From Pannonibacter sp. XCT-53 (GTDB lineage Bacteria > Pseudomonadota > Alphaproteobacteria > Rhizobiales > Stappiaceae): a DNA stretch of 64,000 nt. Position numbers and translations under genes: made by a program. Numbering within the stretch: position 1 is the first letter of the stretch; every line of letters begins with the position of its first letter. The notes beneath the pieces were generated by a model, which was given only the letters and a program-made list of their open reading frames with translations, was not told the DNA's origin and did no database searches. Location: the NCBI RefSeq assembly GCF_009915765.1, contig NZ_JAABLQ010000002.1:310001-374000 (forward strand). Reading direction: 5' to 3'. Positions 58,126-64,000 of the stretch are shown here, one piece after another.

Positions 58126-59148
58126 ATGAGCGTCGATTACAAGCTGTACGATCTGGGAGATTTTCGCCTGCAGCGGGGCGCGACCCTGCGGGGCGCCAAG
58201 CTCGCCTACAAGACCTTCGGCACGCTGTCGCCGGCCAAGGACAATGCCATCGTCTATCCGACCTGGTATTCGGGCCAGCATCCCGACAACGAATGGCTGA
58301 TCGGCAAGGGCATGGCGCTCGATCCGGACAAGTATTTCATCGTCATTCCCAACATGCTGGGCAACGGCCTGTCCTCCTCGCCGAGCAACACCCCCGAGCC
58401 CTACAACGCATCCCGGTTTCCGCAGATCACCGCCTATGACAACGTGCGCGCCCAGCACCAGCTGGTGACCGAGCACTTCGGTATTACCAAGTTGCCGCTG
58501 GTGACCGGCTGGTCGATGGGGGCGCTGCAGACCTTCCACTGGGGGGCGATGTATCCCGACATGGTGGAGCGGATCGCGCCGTTCTGCGGCTCGGCCAAAT
58601 GCTCCCGGCACAATTTCGTGTTTCTCGAAGGCGTCAAGGCGGCGCTCACGGCGGACGCGGCCTTCAACAACGGCTGGTACGGCGACAAGAAGCCGGAGAA
58701 GGGCCTGCGGGCCATGGCGCGCGTCTATGCCGGCTGGGGCTTCTCGCAGGCCTTCTACCGCCAGGAGCTTGATCTGAAGGCGCTCGGCTATTCCTCGCTG
58801 GAAGATTTCCTCGTCGCCTTCTGGGAGGGCTTCTTCCTGCCGAAGGACGCCAACAACCTGCTCACCATGCTGTGGACCTGGCAGAACGGCGACATCAGCG
58901 ACAACGAGCTCTACAACGGCGATTTCCGCAAGGCGCTTGGGGCCATCAAGGCCAAGGCCTATGTCATGCCTGGCCGTACCGATCTCTACTTCCCGCCGGA
59001 GGACAGCGAGTTCGAGGTGGCGCACATGCCCAATGCCAAGCTGATCGTGTTTGAATCCGTCTGGGGGCATTTCGCCGGCGGGCCGGGAACCAGCCCGGTC
59101 GATGTAAAGTTCCTTGACGAAAAGCTGAAAGAGCTGCTCAATTCCTGA
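58126..59148 (+). CDS. MetX-like alpha/beta hydrolase
   Basis: Alpha/beta-hydrolase-fold protein (340 residues) of the homoserine O-acetyltransferase (MetX) superfamily. The nucleophile elbow is GWSMGA (serine 130), with the acid in MPGRTDLYFPPEDSE and the histidine in SVWGHFAGG. It lacks MetX's usual lid and homoserine-binding features as far as can be seen, so it may be a hydrolase or other acyltransferase. Between the permease and AmiC it may act on the compound that the cluster imports. The stop is followed by a 517-base gap. Confidence 0.75.
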   Translation: MSVDYKLYDLGDFRLQRGATLRGAKLAYKTFGTLSPAKDNAIVYPTWYSGQHPDNEWLIGKGMALDPDKYFIVIPNMLGNGLSSSPSNTPEPYNASRFPQITAYDNVRAQHQLVTEHFGITKLPLVTGWSMGALQTFHWGAMYPDMVERIAPFCGSAKCSRHNFVFLEGVKAALTADAAFNNGWYGDKKPEKGLRAMARVYAGWGFSQAFYRQELDLKALGYSSLEDFLVAFWEGFFLPKDANNLLTMLWTWQNGDISDNELYNGDFRKALGAIKAKAYVMPGRTDLYFPPEDSEFEVAHMPNAKLIVFESVWGHFAGGPGTSPVDVKFLDEKLKELLNS

Positions 59149-59665
59149 GCATGTTAATGAACGGGCAGGTGGAGCTGGTTCTCCTGCCCCTTCGGCAACA
59201 GTCCTGCCGGCGGATGCGACGCATCGGATGCCGAGGAGCTGCCGGCAGGCAAGGCAAGAAGAACCCGGAAAACGGGAGCCCGAAACGGGCGTTGAGGGGA
59301 ACGAATGCGCGCAATGCTCAGCCTGCCCGGGATCCGCGGGCGCTGACCCGTTGACCGTCCCTGCATCCGCAACCTGCCGGCCCGGCTGTTCCGGGACAGG
59401 CGGACAGCGTGTTGCAGGTCCGTCATCTTCTCTCCGGGCTGGGGCGGGGAGAGACGGAGCTGATGGCATCCGGGCCAGAAGACAGGCCTGGAGGCAGGGC
59501 AGGTTGGCGGAGGCTGGTCGGGGCTGTGGGCAAGCCGGGGGCTGCAAGAGGCAGGCGATCCACCCGGTCCGCAGACGGCTTCCGCAGGGCGGGCGCGCAG
59601 GCCAAGGACAAGTCGGGCGCATGATCTGGCGATGTGTGGCAGGACCAGCAGACGAGGGGATCGAG
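59149..59665 (+). other. 517-base non-coding stretch with inverted repeats
   Basis: No convincing gene is seen. GGGCAGG (59163-59169) is inverted at 59183-59189, and CTGCCGGC (59204-59211) is inverted at 59241-59248 around a nested GATGC/GCATC hairpin. No T-tract follows either. The stretch may hold an amiC promoter and structured 5' RNA. Small open frames in it lack ribosome-binding sites. Confidence 0.45.
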
Positions 59666-60808
59666 GTGAGAGGATCTGAACGGACGTCCGCCCCATGGCG
59701 CGTCGGGGTGCTGTTTTCCCAGAGCGGCTTCATGGCCGTCATCGAGGAAACGCAGTTGCGCGGTACGTTGACGGCCATCGACGAAATCAATGCAGCCGGC
59801 GGCATCAACGGCCGGCCCATCGAGCCGGTGATCTACGATCCGGGCTCAGAGGCCAGGGCTTTCGGCCGCTATGCGAAGAAGCTGATGATCGAGGACGGCG
59901 TCACCACCATGTTCGGGTGTTACACGTCCTCCAGCCGCCGGGCGGTGCTGCCGGTGGTCGAGCGCCTCAACGGCCTGCTGTGGTACCCGACCCTTTACGA
60001 GGGCTTCGAGTTCTCGCCAAACGTGATCTACACCGGGGCCGCGCCCAACCAGAACAGCGTGGAACTTTGTCGCCTGCTGATGGAGATGTACGGCCGGCGC
60101 TTCTTCTTCATCGGGTCGGACTATGTCTATCCGCGCGAGAGCAACCGCATCATGCGCGAGCTGGTGGCCAACAGCGGCGGCGAGGTCGTTGGCGAACGCT
60201 ATGTGCGCCTGGCGGCCGACCGGTCCGAGTTCCAGCCGCTGCTGCGCGAGGTCAAGGCTGCCAAGCCTGACGTCATCTTCTCGACCGTGGTCGGCGACAG
60301 CACGATCTTCCTTTACCAGACCTACCATGACATGGGGTTCGACCCGAAGGTGATGCCGATCGCCAGCCTGACGACGACCGAGGCCGAGATCCAGGCCATG
60401 GGCTATGACGTCGGCGAAGGCCACATCACGGCAGCCCCCTATTTCCAGGGCATCGGCGGCGAACGCAACTCGTCCTTCATCCAGCTCTACAAGAAGCGCT
60501 ATGGCGAGGACCAGTCCACGAACATGTGCCTGGAGGCCGCCTATTTCCAGGTGCATGTCTTCGCCAAGACGCTGGCGGAAACCAATTCGCTGGACACGGA
60601 GGTCCTGCGCAACACGGTCATGGGCTCCGAGTATGACGCGCCGCAGGGCAACATTTCTGTCAACCCGGTCTGCGGGCATACCGACCTGTGGACCCGGATC
60701 GGCAAGGCGAACCGGCAGGGCCAGTTCGACCTTGTCTACGAATCGCCAACCCGGGTGAATGCCGATCCCTACCTGATCGGCTATGCCCGAAACCTCGCCT
60801 TTGTCTGA
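59666..60808 (+). CDS. amiC: AmiC-like amide-sensing regulator
   Basis: Cytoplasmic periplasmic-binding-protein-fold sensor of 380 residues, without a signal peptide. It aligns through its length with Pseudomonas AmiC (385 residues): GRPIEPVIYDPG, FGCYTSSSRRAVLPVVER, LLWYPTLYEGFEFSPN, GAAPNQNS and FIGSDYVYPRESN. The first two of these last motifs line the amide pocket in AmiC. In that system ligand-free AmiC holds AmiR silent and amide releases it. The GTG at 59666 lies 5 bases after GAGGGGA; an in-frame ATG at 59621 has no such site. amiR follows 17 bases later. Confidence 0.88.
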   Translation: MRGSERTSAPWRVGVLFSQSGFMAVIEETQLRGTLTAIDEINAAGGINGRPIEPVIYDPGSEARAFGRYAKKLMIEDGVTTMFGCYTSSSRRAVLPVVERLNGLLWYPTLYEGFEFSPNVIYTGAAPNQNSVELCRLLMEMYGRRFFFIGSDYVYPRESNRIMRELVANSGGEVVGERYVRLAADRSEFQPLLREVKAAKPDVIFSTVVGDSTIFLYQTYHDMGFDPKVMPIASLTTTEAEIQAMGYDVGEGHITAAPYFQGIGGERNSSFIQLYKKRYGEDQSTNMCLEAAYFQVHVFAKTLAETNSLDTEVLRNTVMGSEYDAPQGNISVNPVCGHTDLWTRIGKANRQGQFDLVYESPTRVNADPYLIGYARNLAFV

Positions 60809-60825
60809 ACCGGAAGAGCGACCTG

Positions 60826-61539
60826 ATGAGCATGAGACCGACGGGCGGATTTGAGCGTGGCTCCAGTCTTTCGGCAAACGAGCGCAGCGGACGGCGGACC
60901 ATGTTGACGCTGTCCGCGCGCGGACCCGCTCCGGCCCCGGCCGGACGGCCGGTGGCGCGGCCCGGGCAGACGACCTTCCCCTTTGCCGACATCAGCATCG
61001 GGGTCATCACCGAGCGGACCGCCGAGGGCGACGCCCTGATCCGCGAACTGCAGAAGCTGCGGGCCCGGCCGCAGCATGTCTGGCCCGTGCCGGCGACGCT
61101 GCCGACGGGCTATGATGTCCTGCTGTGCGATCTGGTCGACGACCTTCCCACCCGCGTGCCCTGGCTGCCGGGCGAGCCGGAATCGGCGCTGATCGCGCTG
61201 CTGCCCAAGAACGGACCGTTCCGGCCGGAGCTGCTGCGTGACACGGCCGCCCACGGGGTGCTCGTGTTGCCCTCCGATGCCCTCACCCTGCAGTGTACGC
61301 TCGCCCTGGCGCGGGATCATTTCCGCTACGAGCAGCGTCTGCGCGGTCGCATCGACAAGCTGGACGAGAACCTGCGCAACATGCGCAGCGTCGAGCGGGC
61401 CAAGTCCATCATCATGCACCGCAAGGGCATGAACGAAGAGGACGCCTACCAGTTCCTGCGCCGTCAGGCGATGTCCAAACGTGTTTCGATCGGCGCGATC
61501 GCCAACGCAATTGTTGACTCGCAGGAATTGCTTGGCTAA
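60826..61539 (+). CDS. amiR: AmiR-like ANTAR antitermination regulator
   Basis: Regulator of 237 residues. The middle (about 55-160) is a response-regulator-like fold without an obvious phosphorylation site. A coiled coil follows, including YEQRLRGRIDKLDENLRN, and then the C-terminal ANTAR RNA-binding domain (about 180-237: SVERAKSIIMHRKGMNEEDAYQFLRRQAM). It is longer than Pseudomonas AmiR (196) by a disordered N-terminus; ATG 60832 or 60901 are alternative starts. It is expected to bind nascent RNA hairpins and prevent termination when freed from AmiC. Such hairpins start 8 bases after its stop. Confidence 0.9.
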   Translation: MSMRPTGGFERGSSLSANERSGRRTMLTLSARGPAPAPAGRPVARPGQTTFPFADISIGVITERTAEGDALIRELQKLRARPQHVWPVPATLPTGYDVLLCDLVDDLPTRVPWLPGEPESALIALLPKNGPFRPELLRDTAAHGVLVLPSDALTLQCTLALARDHFRYEQRLRGRIDKLDENLRNMRSVERAKSIIMHRKGMNEEDAYQFLRRQAMSKRVSIGAIANAIVDSQELLG

Positions 61540-61547
61540 CATTTAAA

Positions 61548-61588
61548 CGAGCGTAAGAAACGCTCGGCGGATGGCAACGAGGCCGTCC
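61548..61588 (+). ncRNA. Tandem hairpins, candidate ANTAR target before the transporter
   Basis: Hairpin one: CGAGCG (61548-61553) with CGCTCG (61561-61566), loop TAAGAAA. Hairpin two: GGATGGC (61569-61575) with GCCGTCC (61582-61588), one G-T pair, loop AACGAG. The second is a hexaloop with A at position 1 and G at 4, as in ANTAR RNA targets; the first loop has G at 4 only. A terminator begins 19 bases later. The element lies between amiR and the ABC transporter. Confidence 0.68.
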
Positions 61589-61607
61589 CGAAATGCAGGC
61601 ATCAATG

Positions 61608-61646
61608 CCCCGCAATTGACCAGTCGGTCGGTTTGCGGGGTTTTTT
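61608..61646 (+). terminator. Leader terminator before the amide/urea transporter
   Basis: CCCCGCAA (61608-61615) pairs with TTGCGGGG (61633-61640), with an inner GACC/GGTC hairpin and six T directly after. It lies about 150 bases before the binding-protein start, downstream of the tandem hairpins, so it would block the transporter unless antitermination occurs. Confidence 0.93.
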
Positions 61647-61795
61647 ATTTTGGCGAACCTGTTTCGCCAGAAGACGATCCGGCATGTCCGCGGCAACGTC
61701 CGCCCACAAAAAAGCGTTGGCAAGGGAGCCTCGACGCCGTCCGCCCGAAAGGGGGGCTGCGCGGGGCTTTTTCGCATTTCCGACCGGAGGGTTGC

Positions 61796-63043
61796 ATGAC
61801 CATGAAAAGACGCAGTTTCCTGAAAGGCATCGCCGCAACCGGCGCCTTTGCCGCGACCGGGTTTCCGCACATCTGGAACAAGAACATGTCGCTTGCGCGG
61901 GCGGCCAACGGCGAGATCAAGGTGGGGGTCCTGTTCTCGCTGACCGGCACGACCGGCATCATCGAGGAGTCGCTCAACAAGGCGACGTTGATGGCGATCG
62001 AGGAGATCAACGCGGCCGGTGGCATCAACGGCATGAAGATCGTGCCGATCGTCGAGGATCCGGCGTCCGACCCGGCGACCTTTGCCGAAAAGGCGCGCAA
62101 GCTTGTCGTCGGCGACAAGTGCGTCTCGGTGTTCGGCTCCTACACCTCGGCCAGCCGCAAGGCGGTGCTCCCGGTCTTCGAGAAGCGCGACAATCTCTAC
62201 TGGTATCCGACCCTCTACGAGGGCCGCGAATGCTCGAAGAACGTGATCTACACCGGTGCGGTTCCCAACCAGCAGCAGGACGAGTTCATTCCCTGGCTGG
62301 TGCAGAAGTTCGGCAAGAAGTTCTATCTCATCGGCTCGAACTACATCTATCCGAAGGAAGAGAACAACTACTGCAAGAAGCTGCTCGAGACGCTCGGCGG
62401 TGAGGTGGTCAACGAGGAATACGTTCCGCTCGGCCACTCCGAGTTCTCCTCGGTGATCAACAAGATCAAGAGCACGCAGCCGAACGTCATCTTCTCGACC
62501 GTCGTCGGCGATTCCGTGGTGGCGCTGCACCGCCAGTACCGCGCGGCCGGCCTTGATCCGGAGAAGATGCCGATGGCCAGCCTGACCACCTCGGAAAACG
62601 AGGTTGCGGCCATGGGTGGCGATGCGGCTGCCGGGCACTTCACCTCCGCGCCCTACTTCATGGTGCACCAGTCGCCGGAAAACGAGAAGTTCGTGGCCGC
62701 CTACAAGCGCCGCTGGGGCGACGACAAGGTCACGCACTTCGTGTCCGAGCCGTCCTACTTCCAGGTCTACCTGTTCAAGCAGGCCGTGGAGAAGCTGGCC
62801 GGCAGCGAGATCGATCCGCCCACCATCCGCGAAGCGGTCAAGGGCCAGGAGCTGATCGCGCCGCAGGGGCGCATCCGCGTCGATCCGGAAAACCTGCATA
62901 CCTGGCTGTGGCCGAAGATCGCCATGGCAAAGTCGGACGGTCAGTTCGAGGTGCTCGAGAGCTTCCCCGAGTGGATCGCACCGAACCCCTATGCGGCCTA
63001 TCCGGGCCAGACGTGCACGGCCGACGGCCTCAAGGAAGGCTGA
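61796..63043 (+). CDS. Urea/short-chain amide ABC transporter binding protein
   Basis: Binding protein of the UrtA/FmdD branch of branched-chain-type receptors, 415 residues. A Tat-type signal (MKRRSFLKGIAATGAF) ends near residue 35. The body is homologous to the AmiC-like protein upstream (SYTSASRKAVLPVFEKRDNLYWYPTLYEG, NVIFSTVVGDS), so sensor and receptor probably recognise the same ligand. GGAGG lies 5 bases before the ATG. FmdDEF of methylotrophs imports short-chain amides and urea, and UrtABCDE imports urea. The rest of the operon runs out of the window. Confidence 0.88.
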   Translation: MTMKRRSFLKGIAATGAFAATGFPHIWNKNMSLARAANGEIKVGVLFSLTGTTGIIEESLNKATLMAIEEINAAGGINGMKIVPIVEDPASDPATFAEKARKLVVGDKCVSVFGSYTSASRKAVLPVFEKRDNLYWYPTLYEGRECSKNVIYTGAVPNQQQDEFIPWLVQKFGKKFYLIGSNYIYPKEENNYCKKLLETLGGEVVNEEYVPLGHSEFSSVINKIKSTQPNVIFSTVVGDSVVALHRQYRAAGLDPEKMPMASLTTSENEVAAMGGDAAAGHFTSAPYFMVHQSPENEKFVAAYKRRWGDDKVTHFVSEPSYFQVYLFKQAVEKLAGSEIDPPTIREAVKGQELIAPQGRIRVDPENLHTWLWPKIAMAKSDGQFEVLESFPEWIAPNPYAAYPGQTCTADGLKEG

Positions 63044-63080
63044 GCCGGCCCACACCCACCGACAGATCCTGTCTCCGTGT

Positions 63081-63102
63081 CCCCGGCGCTCGCGCGCCGG
63101 GG
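63081..63102 (+). other. GC hairpin between the binding protein and permease genes
   Basis: CCCCGGCGC (63081-63089) is perfectly inverted at 63094-63102 over TCGC. It has no T-tract. It is probably an mRNA-stabilising or attenuating hairpin for the binding-protein gene. Confidence 0.6.
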
Positions 63103-63152
63103 CACAAGGCAGGCTTGTGAGCCGACACCGTGGCAGGCGAGGGAGCGCGCCC

Positions 63153-64000
63153 GTGGATTTCATTCTTCAACAAGTCATCACCGGCCTCAGCATCGGATCC
63201 ATCCTGCTGCTCGTCGCGCTGGGCCTGGCGATCATCTATGGCTCGATGGGCGTCATCAACATGGCCCATGGCGAGTTCGTCATGCTCGGAGCCTATGGTG
63301 CCTGGGCGCTCAACAGCGTGTTCGGGCTGGACCTGCTCTCCAGTCTGGTCTTCATCTTTCTCGGCGTGGGCGCTTTCGGCTGGGCGACCGAACGGGGCGT
63401 GATCCGCTTCCTCTACGCAAGACCCCTCGACACGCTGCTGGCGACCTGGGGCATCGGCGTGGTGCTGCAGCAGGTGATCCGCCTGTCCGCCGGCGGGGAG
63501 CTGCGTTACGTCGGCATGCCGGAGATCTTCTCCGACACCGTCTCGATCCTCGGCGTCAGCGTTCCGTCCTACCGCGTCTTCATCTTCGTCTTCGTCGCCG
63601 CGCTCTTCGCCGCAACCTGGGCGCTGATGTTCCGCACCTCCTTCGGCACCCGCCTGCGCGCCGTGGTCCAGGATCGCAACACCGCCATGTGCTTCGGCGT
63701 CAATGCCGACAAGGTCTACAGCCTGACCTTTGCCTATGGCGCGGGTCTGGCCGGTCTGGCCGGCGCGCTGGTGGCACCGCTGAAGAGCGTCAGCCCGGAA
63801 ATGGGCGGGGCCTATGTGGTCGACGCCTTCTTCGTGGTTGTCCTCGGGGGCGTGCAGAGCCTCTTCGGCACCGTCGCGAGCGCCGCCCTGCTTGGCCAGA
63901 TGTCCGGCGTGCTGGCCTACGTGTCGAACGACACGATCGCCAAGGCGCTGGTGCTGCTCGCCATCATCGTCCTCATCCGTTTCCGCCCGCAGGGCCTCTT
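63153..64000 (+). CDS. Urea/amide ABC transporter permease, N-terminal part
   Basis: LivH/UrtB-type inner-membrane permease; 282 codons are present and the frame is open at the window end. The GTG start lies 7 bases after GAGGGAG. Typical parts are GLSIGSILLLVALGLAIIYG, GVINMAHGEFVMLGAY (the family signature), TWGIGVVLQQVIRL and a C-terminal FVVVLGGVQSLFGT. It should pair with an FmdF/UrtC-type permease and ATPases beyond the window. It follows the binding-protein gene after a hairpin. Confidence 0.87.
   Translation, partial: MDFILQQVITGLSIGSILLLVALGLAIIYGSMGVINMAHGEFVMLGAYGAWALNSVFGLDLLSSLVFIFLGVGAFGWATERGVIRFLYARPLDTLLATWGIGVVLQQVIRLSAGGELRYVGMPEIFSDTVSILGVSVPSYRVFIFVFVAALFAATWALMFRTSFGTRLRAVVQDRNTAMCFGVNADKVYSLTFAYGAGLAGLAGALVAPLKSVSPEMGGAYVVDAFFVVVLGGVQSLFGTVASAALLGQMSGVLAYVSNDTIAKALVLLAIIVLIRFRPQGL

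Noticed and set aside
59151..59354. A 67-codon open frame after the hydrolase gene
   Set aside because: No ribosome-binding site, basic low-complexity product, and it covers the inverted repeats.
56734..59820. A 1028-codon open frame on the minus strand opposite the permease and hydrolase genes
   Set aside because: It lies antisense to well-supported genes and its translation is low-complexity (histidine-, glycine-, arginine- and aspartate-rich). Such frames arise in GC-rich codons.

Overview
The window reads as chromosome of a high-GC alphaproteobacterium, most likely of the order Hyphomicrobiales (Rhizobiales). This is inferred from the glycerol ABC-transport operon glpD-glpSTPQUV-glpK, the rhizobial type inositol locus with GGAA-N6-TTCC operators, Fur-family/Zur-like boxes and strong third-position GC. 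No tRNA, rRNA, insertion sequence, prophage or CRISPR array was seen. Nearly all of the window is coding.

Layout: (1) 0.2-5.5 kb, a dipeptide transporter dppABCDF. (2) 5.8-7.9 kb, an FkbM-type methyltransferase and a small RecD-like helicase. (3) 8-10.4 kb, an ECF sigma factor, its RskA-type anti-sigma factor and a facing fasciclin-domain exported protein; sigma operon and fasciclin gene share a promoter pattern. (4) 10.6-13 kb, tex. (5) 13.1-19.3 kb, a probable phosphonate uptake locus (ATPase facing permease and binding protein) with phnM and a TIM-barrel isomerase-like gene. (6) 19.5-22.7 kb, a GhrA-like reductase and an MHYT-GGDEF-EAL c-di-GMP protein. (7) 22.8-26.9 kb, a manganese/zinc ABC transporter behind a Fur-family box. 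(8) 27-31.5 kb, a Tat-exported agmatine deiminase homologue with a membrane-anchored partner, fumC, and a lone AztD-like zinc chaperone under a 27-bp Zur-type palindrome. (9) 31.5-32.9 kb, rpe-gph.

(10) 33-43.3 kb, the glycerol/glycerol-3-phosphate regulon with GlpR facing glpD. (11) 43.4-44.3 kb, a full cobalamin riboswitch ahead of a cysteine-containing small protein, with a 35-codon leader ORF between them. (12) 44.3-56.4 kb, the myo-inositol regulon: iolY-like oxidoreductase, iolR, the ibpA-iatP-iatA transporter, iolG, iolC (fused to DUF2090), iolD, iolE, a small membrane protein and iolB. (13) 56.5-64 kb, an amide/urea-type cluster: a CodB-like permease, a MetX-like alpha/beta hydrolase, AmiC and AmiR homologues, and the start of a branched-chain-type ABC transporter that runs off the window.

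The most interesting system is in region 13. Two leaders, one before the CodB-like permease and one between amiR and the transporter, each hold two consecutive small hairpins followed by a rho-independent terminator. In both, the second hairpin has a hexaloop with A at position 1 and G at position 4, the signature of ANTAR-protein RNA targets. This suggests that AmiC/AmiR senses an amide and opens both halves of the cluster by antitermination. The cobalamin-riboswitch gene, the sigma/anti-sigma/fasciclin set and the Zur-controlled solitary AztD are the other loci worth following.
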